Source: Thysanoteuthis rhombus (lineage: Eukaryota > Mollusca > Cephalopoda > Oegopsida > Thysanoteuthidae). From it: a DNA stretch of 64,000 bases. The notes under the pieces were generated by a model. The model worked only from the letters and a program-made list of their open reading frames with translations, was not told the origin of the DNA and did no database searches. How positions within the stretch are numbered: the stretch's first letter is position 1; every line of letters begins with the position of its first letter. Position numbers and translations under genes: made by a program. Positions 9,959 to 22,072 of this stretch are shown in pieces. The DNA lies in the NCBI GenBank assembly GCA_963457665.1, contig OY735209.1, positions 62,413,475 to 62,477,474 on the forward strand, read 5' to 3'.

Positions 9959-12028
9959 AGAATAGATTACTACGTAGCATCTTTATAGAGAAAGAAATGT
10001 TAACATGGTTATTCCTATACATTAGGATGTAATATTGGAGAAAATGTGTTACAGGAATACATGACTTGAAAGGTTTAATGTTGTTTGGTTTATCTATCGA
10101 ATGGAGCTTGTGGTCGTACCTTTAATAATATGTTATGTTTGACCAGGCTAGATCATCAAAAGGTAGTAGATTTAGTTTTAGGTGCAAAGAGCTAAAAAGG
10201 GTGAATTAATAAGAGTTTGGTGTTGAGTCACCATAATGCTTTTATGGATTCTCACATGGAAGATAAGTGACAAAAGACGGTGTATTATAATCATGGTCTA
10301 AGAATAGAACTATGCTGACCAGGGGGTTAGAGAGAAGGAAAGGGAGAGAGAGAGGAAGTAACCAACTGAGAAAGTCAGGGCTATTGAGCACTTGTACATG
10401 TAGGTCCAATTCTTTTGTATATAGAGGAAGTGATGTTTTGCATATATGGCTGGATTTAAGGTTGCATATCTAAGGCTAGTACTTTCTATTTTTCTATTCA
10501 ATCTTGACTTGAAATTAAGTAATGGCTACATGACAAGTACACAGAAATAAAAAAGAATATTCATGAAAACAGTCCATTAAATCAAATCCAATATATCATA
10601 TTAAATCAAGGGTTTACGGCTTTGTTAAATGTTTCAAATTCAAATGGTGAAACCTTACATACCATATATTTCAGCCGATGAAGTGACCTAAAAACATGGT
10701 AAATTGTATCTCAAGAAATTGTACAAGATCTTTAAAATTACAAAAAGGTTAAGAAATGAAAATATATTCAAAGATTTGATAATTGTTAGGTAGAGTGCCC
10801 ATGTTGCTTTAAGCTATTTAGGTACTTCCCAAAAAAAGTGATATGTAATGAGAAAAAAAAATAATTGAAAACTTGTAAAAGAATTATTTTTATTGTAAGA
10901 AATATTCCTTCTGTTTGTTAAAGGAGGGGAAAAAAGAGAGAAAAATCATGACTGACAATTCTTTGGGTCAGATCAGCAAATACATTCTTTTGAAAATAAA
11001 ATCGAATACTTGGGCACAATTTAAAACAAAGCAACAAACCTTAAGTTATAACTTACACAGAATTTAAATTTCAGGTGTATCTTACTTCTATTTACACAGA
11101 ATAAGTTATTTGTTTGAGAAATTTATTATGAAAAACCCTTATTAGTATTTATATAACTTATATACAATTCAAGTTTCAGGTGTATCCTAACTTTTTGCAT
11201 ACATAAAAATGTTTCTTAGAGCAATTCGAAGAATGGACTTGGCAATTAAAAGAAAAAAAAAATCAAGGTAAATAGTAATCAAGAATTAAAATGCCACATC
11301 AAAAAAAGTAAATATAAACATTTAAGATTAAAAACATTTAAATATAGAAAGGACACTGAACTACCTGAAAAATCAGCTGACTAACTTTTTTATAAGTCTT
11401 ATTCTGTTTTAACCTCAGTAATTTGTATATTTAATGAATTGCACATCATGTTGAATTATTGGTGAAATATTGTTGTGGAATGATTGTCAAGAAATTTGCT
11501 CGATACATGTTCCTTAATTGATAGTCATAGAATGTAAAAACCTGGGCACTACTACGAACATATGTGATCAAGAAGAAAGAAAGAAAAAACATGCTTAAAT
11601 TCAGAAAGCTCACCACTGATTGAGGGAAGAAAAAGTGTTTTTCCTTTTATGAGACTATTTGTATATGTTAAACCAAATCGCAAAGAAAAAAAAAAGAATG
11701 TTTGATTTCATGAACTTTTGATAGAAAAAATGAAAAAGCTTTGTATTTCAATTTATAAATCAGTGACAAACAATCTAAAGTGAGAGGTGTCACACAGAAT
11801 CAAAAAAAAAAAATTCCTCCTTTCCCACTGAAGATTTTTAGTGAGGCATGCTGCAAAAAGATGTTGGTCACATGATAGTTTCCTTTGAGTGACTAACTAG
11901 ACCTATTATAATCTGTTCTGAATTACCTGGTACACTCTGTATATATAGTAAACTGCATTATAATGAGTACTCTATATTGGGGTATGCCTGTACCAAATTA
12001 ATATATGTGTCTTTGATTTGTGCAAAAT

Positions 12029-12063
<35 letters not shown>

Positions 12064-13212
12064 TCGCAGGGATACCAAATGAAAAATTAATTAAAATATA
12101 ACCCAACAGGAAAATATGTTCTTTGCTACATATTTTTTTTTTTACACCAACACAGAAAATGAAGAAAAAAAAAATATGTATACATGAAAAAGTTGACATA
12201 ACTGAAGATATATTCTGATGCAAAAAACAAAAATAAAAGATGTTGTCTCTTAGTTTGACAAGGCTTTTGGATACACTGCATACGTCAATGCAATCTTCAC
12301 CATGTGATGTACCCACACGCTAAATTTGATAACCTTGGCACAAAATTGAAGCCCACAACTCTGAAAATTGGCTAGAAATGACATATTAGACAAAGTGCTT
12401 TTTCGTGGTGATATGCTATCATTAGTAAGTGAGGTAGAAATCCAGGAATTTTGGAGTTTCTCTCGTGCATCAAAGGATAAGGGACCAGTTTAATGCTTTT
12501 ATATGTATGTGTGTGTGGGGGGCTTCAGTTTCATTTTGTCATACTGGAAAAAGAAAGGAGCTGATTCAAGTAGGTTGACTGTTGTTGAGATAAAATAATA
12601 TACACCATGTGCAAACTTATGCATACGTGCATGTGTGTTATAACTGACACACACACACTCATAGATATATGCGAACATATGTGTGTGTGTGTGTGTGCTG
12701 GGATGTGACATGCACTTGAGAGATAGAGACATTTCCTAGATAAACCGAAAGGGAGAGTAAGTCAGTAAAAGATTTATAGTAGAAGTTAGATTGAGTTTGA
12801 TTGATAAGCTCACTGCTTGTTTTTATTCAAAAACATAACAGCATTCTCGTGCTACAAGAATCAATTCAACAACATGATGCAACTCTTCAAAGACTGGACA
12901 ATCATGGGAGAGATAAGAAAATAGAAACATGGATTATTTGAAAAGAAAAAAAAAAAGACTGTTTTCAATATAAAGCAGGTTGTTTCTCTCCACAGCTTTT
13001 AGCACTAGCAGGTGCAGCATTTTCCTATGGAGATTTGTCATATTTCCAGCAGCCAATCTGAAATCACAATGGGCTTTCTGCATCGAGGAATTGTATGTAT
13101 GCATATACACAGAGCTAGAGCAAGAGAAATGTGTATACATTGAAAAACAGCACAGGCAACATGGAAGTACTGGTTGCACCATTCAGAGGGATTGAAACAA
13201 AGCTGGTCATTG

Positions 13213-13445
13213 TCCAACATTATTGAGATGTTATTTTGTGGCAATATGTAATTGAGACGTCATTTTGCAAGTGATATGTTTTCTAGATGTTATTTTGCGG
13301 AGATATGTTATGGAGATGTTATTTTGCGGCGATATGCATTACTGATATATTTTGTGGGATGTGCTATTGATGTGCTATTTGTTATGTTAAATGAGGTGTT
13401 ATTTCGTAATGATATATGATATGCATTATTTTGTAATGATATATA
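13213..13445. repeat. Degenerate tandem repeat, unit about 35-40 bp
   Basis: GAGATGTTATTTTG(C/T)G followed by a GATATG motif recurs about six times with spacing of roughly 35-40 bp and growing divergence toward the right. It lies just beyond the 3' end of the convertase gene. Confidence 0.65.
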
Positions 13446-13604
13446 CAAGGTTATTGAGTATGTTAATGATGGCTCATCATACAAGTTTTGAACATGAAAA
13501 ATAACATACTTTGATTGATTTTGTTCATATAAGGCAGAGCTAGAGTGAAAAAATTAAAAAGCGAATAAAAAAAGCAAAGAAAAATAGAGAATGTACTTAA
13601 AAAC

Positions 13605-13699
13605 TTTGAGACACTTGAAAAAAATTTACTTTATTAAAATAAAAGTGTAGATAAATTTTTTTGTAATTTTTATTGTTTAGTACAAATATAATTTGTATT
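13605..13699 (-). promoter_or_regulatory. 3' UTR with candidate poly(A) signals of the convertase
   Basis: Two AATAAA hexamers read on the - strand, at 13674-13669 and 13635-13630, 26 and 65 bases past the TAG stop. The second fits a usual cleavage site near 13605-13620. A 3' UTR this short is unusual but possible; no transcript evidence is available. Confidence 0.45.
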
Positions 13700-13968
13700 C
13701 TACTTGATTTCAAATTTTTCTTCATCCTCATCGCCTGAATCTCCATTCGTAAGAAGAAAGCGATTTGTGTTCTCATCAAACAGAACAACAACTTTTTGAT
13801 AACGATATGCCCAGCAAAGTTTGTTATTAGACTGAGCATAGTATATAATACCAACAGCAGCAATAAGAACCAGTGTAAAGATACTAAATAACACTGAGAG
13901 AATAATAAAGGTCCTTTCATTATCTTTCTGAAAAGGTCTGGTTTTTGTTGTGCGATTCAAGCATAGAT
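13700..13968 (-). CDS. PCSK5-like: Convertase exon 11: transmembrane helix and cytosolic tail
   Basis: Acceptor TTTTACAG, then residues 524-612 and TAG. A short ectodomain stub contains the sequon NRT. The helix is [19 protein letters not shown] plus GIIYYA. The 44-residue tail holds YQKV (a YxxΦ-type signal), a FLL stretch, and SGDEDEE. That acidic cluster has a Ser placed as a casein-kinase-2 site. Known: furin and PC5B recycle to the trans-Golgi network through just such acidic clusters and Tyr signals. The same role here is inference. Confidence 0.92.
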
Positions 13969-16900
13969 CTGTAAAAGAGAAAACAAAAAAGAAAAAAACA
14001 GAGTGAAAAATTATGGCAGCCAACTGATGAGGGCTGAAACAAAAGTGAGCAACGTACTGAACAGGGTTGCCAGAATTGACCTTGAAGGGCCAGGGCTTCA
14101 AAACCAGCCTCTTGAGGCAGACATAACTCAAGAGGCTGGTATGAAAACCTGCCTCCAGCCTCTCTTGATTTTCAAATTCAACACTATTCCAATGCCTATG
14201 CTGTGCTAGTCTCTGAGAAAGAGCTTGGATTATCTTTCCCGCTGACCAAGTCTGGCAACCAGGATACTAAATTATTTTTAAGAGTTAAGCAATAATCCAG
14301 CACAGTTTTTGAACCAAGGGAGCTGATATATCAATTTTGGTAGATCAGCAGACGTCATGTCATGTCATCTTGTTGTTGTTGTTGTTGTAATAATAATAAT
14401 AATAATAATAATACAACAGCAACAACAACACTGCCTCTGACCTACCAATTATGCACATTTCATCTTTGAAACATTACAACAGTTAAAAACTCATATTAGA
14501 CAAATATTAAAAATGAATCAAATCGTTAAATACAATACATTATTATGAATGATTCTGTTCATGAATATACATGCAACAGACACAGGTATCTTAAATACAG
14601 GTATACCTTGATTAAATATCATATACAGTTGAGTCAATAGCATACACCTCACACAATTTCAGTTGTAAAACACTGCAGTCAAGTTTTCTCAACACATCTA
14701 CCTTTTTTTTGCAAAGGACATCAACTTGTGTTTGTGCTTCACACCACCACTGACCCCGGCACTTCCTTTGGTAATCATTACTTGGAGTAAAGACAAGTAA
14801 ATTAGACTAGGAATTTTACAAAATCGATCGAGTAGGAACAACCACTGCAATATAAACAATTAAAAGATAGTTCTGTGCATAGTGCCACTTGTAGCTGCTT
14901 AGAGAACAAATGTGAGATGAGTCTGCATTAGATGAGTCAGCATTGAAAGTGAGCAAACCAGACCACCAGTTGCGGGAAAATCAGTATTGTACCTGTATTT
15001 AGTGACCAGGTATATATTTAATGGCGCAATCTAGAAACAGAACCGGCCTGGCTGTTGCAGGGTCAAACTCCACTCCAACTTCTATTCTGACTGAAGATGA
15101 TTACTGCAACTTTTCATTTTATATATTAGGAAATACATTTTATTTTCAGTTTAAATGTATGCATTTATTCATTAGAACAAAATAAGCCCATAGCATTTTT
15201 GGTAGATATGTAGGACTTGTAAATTTAGCTCAATCAGTAAGAGAGCCAATCATTTGGTCATGATTACAAATCATGGCAGGGAAATATCAATTTTATGAAT
15301 GCATTTATCTATTAGAATAAAATAGGCCCTTGCGTATTTCTAGCATAAATTTGGTAGATATACAAGACACATCTATTTAGCTCAGTTGGCAAGAGACATG
15401 ACTACCAATCAGTTGGTTTGGATTTCAAATCACAGTAGAAGAATTTTCACTCCCCTATATTTAAAGATTGTTCTTGTTATGGTAGAAAAATAAAGTCAAC
15501 TCCAGGTTTGGACTAGTGTTTGATGTATTACATTGAGAAACAGAAAAATCATAATTTTTTTTTTTTAAAACAAGAGGCTGCTCGTTAATACAGTATAATT
15601 AGTTTACACATGCTATCAAAAATGATGGCATATATGAAATACATGGATACACATTGCATTTTATAAACGTAAGTAGAGATTTTCATTGTAATGATCTTGG
15701 AGATTTATCTTTCGTAGACCACAAACAGATTATTATTTTTGATTTTTTTCAACACCTCTTACATATTATTTTTTTTGATTCAGCATTTTTACTACGTCAT
15801 CATTTGGTAACCTATTTGATGATAATCTAGAGGAGTTGCATCCCCCAGTAGGACTGAATGAATAAATACACATGGCGTATTATTCTAGTTAGATTATTCA
15901 ATTAGCAATCTTACCATTTTCATTACAGGAAATCTGTAGAGTGTCTTTGATGCATTTGTTCTTGAACATTTTGTATGTGGGTCGACAAGTGAGACATTGA
16001 AAACTGGCAGGACCATGACACATCAGACAAGACTTGTGACATCTAAAAGGACGAGGAGAGAAAAGAGAAAATACAAACAATTGAGGTCATGTAATTCCAT
16101 CGAAGAATAGATATGGTCAGAATAAATTCTATGTATGACATCACAGGTGTTTTCCACTGGAAAACATCTCAAATAGAATCTAGATGTTATTGATAAACTA
16201 TAACTCAAAATAATGTCCCTAAAGAGTCAAGAAAGCTTTTCTCCAAAAAAATCAAAAAAACATTTTCCGAAGTGGAGTACTGATACCAATTTTCAAGTCT
16301 GTAGACAAAACAGTATGGCCAGGAGCACTCGAATGAACACATACACACTATATATATAATATGTATTCTATATAAATAAATATATATATATGTATATATA
16401 TTTGGAAAAAAGACTAGAACCCTTTCATTTATCAGCACAAAACTCAAAAAGTTCACAATGAATATTGATAGAATTTTGTGGATGAGTGGGCCTCAGAGTA
16501 CGAAAAACATGGTGAAATTAGGGGCAGATCCAGGAACTTGTTCCTGATTTTGAGATATTTTTCCAATCTTTTTTCATACATTTATGTATTCTCTCATGTG
16601 AGTTCAGTGTTTTGGCCGATCCACTTTTCAGCCTTATTCAGGTTTGAAAGAGAGGGAAGGAGGCTTTTTTCTGGTAGTGCCAAGTAAAAAACAGTAGAAA
16701 ACAAACTATTTCTAAATATCGATAGTGGGAACACTTGTTTTTCTCCTTTTTTGTTGAACAAAGAATTCCATATGGTGTCCCTGCTGTTCAGATGTATTTA
16801 AATGAACATCAACAAAATTAATACTAACAATAACTGGGGAAATCAGGAAATCTTTTCAAAAGGAAGACAACCTTCAGTTTCTCTGTACAAAGACAAAAAC

Positions 16901-17474
16901 TTTCAAACAAGAGGCTTTATTCAATAATCTAAACAAATGAAGAATACTTTAATCAAGTGTGTCATGTAGTTGGACATCATGTTATTTCTTTTTCAATGTT
17001 TAGTGTACTTTAAGGATTTTTGTTTTCTTCTGTCTGATTTGTCTTCCTCAAGTGGCACACACTTTTGCACAATGTTAGAAAAATGTTTGAAGTGTCTTGG
17101 AAATTTACTCGGTTCTTTATTACGAGTGCAATCAATCAACTATACAAAGCCTTCAGAGAAATCCAGAAGTTATGAAAATGGGTTCAACATGAAAACATGG
17201 AAGAGTACATCAGTCAGTGTTTGAACACTTGATTCTTTGTTTGATTCAGGAAAAATGTCATTTGCCATCAACATCAGAGGAAAGGGAGAAACAGGAAATT
17301 TTATGAATCCTTGAATGAATGCTTGCATTCTACGAGACACATTACATCTATTTGAAAAAAATTTGAATCCTGGATCGTATGCTCTCATTCTATTTACCAA
17401 GTTCAGAGTTTTTTCAGTTGGACTAAATGATCTTTTTCTTTTTATGGGGTCATATGTATACATACACACACACA

Positions 17475-17551
<77 letters not shown>

Positions 17552-20500
17552 GTCATCCACAGACAGCTGTTTTGATGTATTACATCTCTTCAGTGTGGCT
17601 ATAGACTTTCCATTATCCCATCCAGTACCGCGAGACAGAATTGAAACCTTCACTTCCAGCCCGTTGGCTGATATGCTACCCCTGGACTACAGAACTGGAC
17701 AGTCAGTAAGGCTGCATTTAAGTGATATATCTATTTACACAGAAATTCCTCATCCACCAGTGCTTTATTCCTATGAAAGAACATTGCATAAGCTTACAAT
17801 GGATGAGTTACCTCACTTAAAGAGTGCTCAACCCTGAATAGAGGAGCATTATATATATATTTTTCAAAACCAAAGGTTCTCAGAGCATCAATTGATGACA
17901 GCAAGTAAACAGCACAGATCGGAGATAAAGAATAAGCTTAAGGTTTTATTCTTAATTTTTGATCTGTGCTGTTAACTCACTACCATGGATAGATACCCTG
18001 AATAAGTTGCAATAAAAAAGCAACTAAAAAATTTAATATAAAAGAAAATACAGATCTGGTTATTCACTCAATAGAGACCATTGGGTGATGAACCTCCCTT
18101 CACAACATGCTGTGTTTGGGATGATCAATTAAAGCATTTTTGGGGGGGGGGAGCAATCACTAACTGAGATATTTAATTTAGCATTAAGTTATAATGCAAA
18201 TTGAACCCCTACCATGACCCATTTAGGGGTGAGGATTTGAAAAATAAACAATATTTAAATTTTCAGCCCTTTAACTTCATTGATGTGGGTCACATGCAGG
18301 ACACATATATAGTTAGCTTGCCAGCCAGCCAGACCAACCTAAAAATTGAAGTAACCTGTGTTCACAGTTTTGGTTGATGCTTCTGCCAAAATTTACAAGA
18401 TACTATTTGCAGAAAATAAGTTCTGAACACTGGTTTTCACTCCAGGAAGCTAATTTACTAATAGTGGTAACTTGAGCTTTGCTACAATTAAGTCAGAACC
18501 ACGATTCAAGTACAAATTAAACACCAGTGCCATCTACCTAGATAACTCCTAACAGTCAATTACTGAAGGGGACATAACTCGTCAATATTTAGAAATTAGT
18601 TGACATTTTCTAAATTAATAAAAGTAAACTGATGCTTCAACAGATGAAAAAATGAATCAGCAACCACAGAATTTCCTGTTGAGGAATTCTTTTCAAGAGA
18701 ATATCAGCTTACCTTTTACAGATTGGACTGTTACTGCCACCATTGATGTCTTGGTAGAACCCTGCAGAACATGAAGCAGGTGTACACGAACCATTGTTGA
18801 GGAGAAAATTAGCTGGGCAACTGCTGCATTGTGAACTGCTTGGCCCACTACAAGTGGCACATATGCGGAAACATGAGAAACACCTGCAATGTGTTCAAAT
18901 GAAAAAGATTTAAAATCAAAAATTTTGAATGACTTTATGCACATGCAGTATATACAATGAACTAATCTGAATAATCTATATAACAAACTGTTAGAAGAGC
19001 AAGATGGAAGCAAATGGGCCACATCTTTAGACATGGACAATAACATCTCTGATAACAAATCACTTAAATTCTATTTCAAACATAAATCAGATAAGGGGAG
19101 TCACTGGAGAAACGCCAAGTACAACTCTACCAGTAATAATGAAAAATGATCTTGACAAACTTTTCTACTGATCCCACACTTAGAGACCAAAAATAGACAA
19201 AGAGAGCTTAGTAGAATATCCGGAAACAGGGGCATGGACAATGATGGTAGATATATAATTGCCCTACCTAGTATAAAGGCGTATATAATATGATAAAAAA
19301 TCAGAAAGCAACCCTGAGCAAAGGAGAACCAAGAAGAAGATTTCATTTAAAAAAATGTCAATAAAAACTTCTATGTATTTAATGTAATAATATTAGATTT
19401 GTTGCAAAGGTTTCCAGTGACACCTTTGGCATAATGATAAGGAAATGTAAGTAGTGTCTTTGAAGTTTACTCAGCTCTTCAACATGAGTGCAATCAAGCA
19501 ACTATACAAAGCCATCAGAAAAATCCAGAAGTTATGAAAACGGGTTCAACATGAAATTATAGGAAAAGTACATCAGTCAGTGATTTAACGCTTGTCTTCC
19601 TTTTCTTGTTCGATTCAGGAAAAATGTCATTTTTAGACGAGATAATCACTGTTGATCCAAAATGGATTCATTACAAGAATGAAGAAAATCGTGGTTAGAT
19701 CCAAGAAAGCATCAAAACCTCAAGCAAATATATTGAGGGGAAGGACGCTCAGTGTGTTTGATGCGATTCAAAGAGAATTCTTTATTGAGAATTTCTAGAA
19801 GCTGAACTAATGGTTACTGTACAATGCAACAGTGAGCAATGACTTGTTTGATGCACTGAAAGGGAAAATACCTTTTGCGTGGTGAGGAAATTGATCAATG
19901 ATCTTGCTACGTAATGCGGATTTCAACTTTAATGCCTTCTTTTGTAACTGTATTTGTATGACCAGTTGACTAATTTTCTTTTTTTCTCTTGAAATTTCAT
20001 ATAAATGAAAGCATACGTGTGTACTCAATTTTTTATTAGAAGATATTATAAAGCAATTGAATTTTTTCTATACAAAGAAGAAAAGCCCCAAAAGCTCAAG
20101 TGGTAACGGTGACCTGTATTATGGAAAAGTATTTTGAAAAAATTTCAAGAAAAATTGGAAAGTCTTGATCCCTTCGTGATTATCAAAAAGCTGCTCAAAA
20201 TAAGCATCTTCAAGTGTAAGGGATGAGGAGAACAATTTGAATGGAAAAATAAAACAAAAAACTTCTAAATCTGGTCGCAAGGTTAGGCTACAAGGAAAAA
20301 TAATCCAATGCAGACATTAGGATAGCGTTGAATTTAAAAATCAAGTGATCCTGTGTAAGAAGAGGTCCCATACCAACCTCTTGAAGCTGGTGTTGAATCT
20401 CTGCCACCAGACTCACTCGATTATCAAATTTGATGCTATTCCATTGTCTCACTTGTGTCTGGGAGATAGAGCTTGGATTATTTTCCACATTTTAGCCTAT

Positions 20501-22027
20501 TCTGACAAAGTAGTACAAAATTTTCCCCACTTACACGCCATCGACTTGATACTCATTAGGTGCACATTTGTTGGCCTGAATACACTGGCCATTGGCCAGT
20601 TTGTATCCCTTCAAACAACCAGTACAGTTTTTGGCATTGTATTCACAAGATGAACATGGCGACTGGCATGATTTGCAATGCTTCTCCTTTTGGTCTGAAA
20701 GAGAGAAAATATATGAATAATTGAGTAATGTAAATGCAAGTATTTGATACACAATTCAAATTCACTGTTTATAACTCAGCTCAAAACTTACATCATTCTT
20801 TTACTGCTTAGTATTTACTGTCATTTCATAACATTGTATCGATATATATTTTTAGTGCTTAAGGAGATAAAGTAGACATTCAGAATTTTTTCCTCATATT
20901 TACAGCTACTACTGAAAGTATTCTGTATTTTTTTTTCCCAGAGTTTTTGCTGTTTTTCTTTTCAATTTTCGTTTGGAAAAGGCTGCCTGCAATTCAGTGA
21001 CATACTTGGAAATTCATAACACAATAATTTTTAAAACATTTACAACTACTGCTAAGAAGCATTTGGAAATTTTTTTTGAGTTTTTAAAAGTGATTTTCAT
21101 TTTTTGTGTTTTTTCATCTAGAAATGGCAGCCAGCAATTCATTTTTTAAATTCATATAATTTACTTATTTTCCAATCGTTATTCTTTTATCATATTTTAT
21201 TTATCATATTCAATTTATGCAAATTAATCAATAATCCAGGTATAACTGACAAAAACTATCGATTATGTTGGGTACTATCTTCTAGTTGACATTACAAAAA
21301 AAGAAAAAAAGATATCCTTTTTTCCCCAAGTTTTTACACACCTGAAGGAGGACATAAAATTGATCAGCTAGGACATTGTGGTGAAAATAAAAAGTAGGAG
21401 TTGAATATGTTATGTATCATGATGTTTATGATCATTGTTGTTGTTGGATATAAATGATAGTATTGTCATTGTTGACTTCCAGTGAAGAACGTAATTGGAT
21501 TGTCTGTAATGGTCATTATACAGTTTAATAAATACTTTTGTACTGTTCATACGTGTTGACTTTATTTCTTCCTAATATTATTGGCTGCCAATATCTGACC
21601 GTCACTCGGACCTGACTTTCTTTTCATCTCAGCCCAGATGAAACAAAATGGTCGAAACAACTCCAGGAATAATAATGACCAATCAAAAAAATACAGAAAG
21701 CCATAGAATGGATTGGCTGAAATATCAGGCATAGGTCAACCTTTTTAATCTAGTGGGCCACATAGGACATTTTTTTTGTCTTTTTCAGGCCACACATTCA
21801 CTTTAAAAATGTTGATTGAATAACAGAAAGAGTACTTAATTTCTTTTTTAGATAAGAATCAAAATTCTAATTATATTATCATTGATTTGTGAATTTAAAT
21901 TATTAAATTTAAATTATAAAATTGACCGAAAAAAATCATAAGATTTTAGATAAATGCATAGATTGGCCGCAGACGACAATATTTTTTTTGCTGTGGACCT
22001 AATCTGGCCCACGAGCTGATTGTTGTC

Positions 22028-22072
<45 letters not shown>

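Larger units (their letters stand above)
3816..13599. other. Intergenic region between convergent genes
   Basis: About 9.8 kb separates the transporter stop from the convertase 3' end. It contains the 3' UTR of the transporter (extent unknown) and the repeats listed separately. A T-run of about 30 bases lies near 8070-8099, a (TA)n at 8758-8779, a (TA)n at about 12030-12062, and short CA/TG tracts near 12650-12700. I see no exon with splice sites and conserved protein. The open frames here, for example 11972-12316 and 12934-13182, are low-complexity or repeat-derived. Confidence 0.6.
13969..15914 (-). other. Convertase intron 10
   Basis: A 1946-bp GT-AG intron. It holds a hAT MITE (14062-14263), an imperfect palindrome of trinucleotide repeats (14370-14432) and a tandem tRNA-like SINE (15150-15445). 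Confidence 0.8.
16043..18712 (-). other. Convertase intron 9
   Basis: A 2670-bp GT-AG intron. It contains an unnamed dispersed repeat (16095-16430), a mariner fragment (17087-17300), the CATA/TA microsatellite (17459-17544), a SINE-core hairpin (17880-17965) and a second unnamed repeat (18058-18400). Confidence 0.8.
18884..20534 (-). other. Convertase intron 8
   Basis: A 1651-bp GT-AG intron. The mariner fragment B (19400-19890) and part of a hAT MITE (20310-20515) are the only recognisable content. Confidence 0.8.

Noticed and set aside
12934-13244. Overlapping open frames on both strands left of the convertase 3' end
   Set aside because: Frames overlap on opposite strands, the - strand frames overlap each other, and none has family wording.
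15360-15430. A functional tRNA gene
   Set aside because: The A and B boxes are good, but no acceptor stem or anticodon arm closes, and the unit is part of a tandem repeat.
17427-17837. 136-residue open frame running through the CATA/TA microsatellite
   Set aside because: Half is microsatellite; the rest has no recognisable domain and sits in convertase intron 9.
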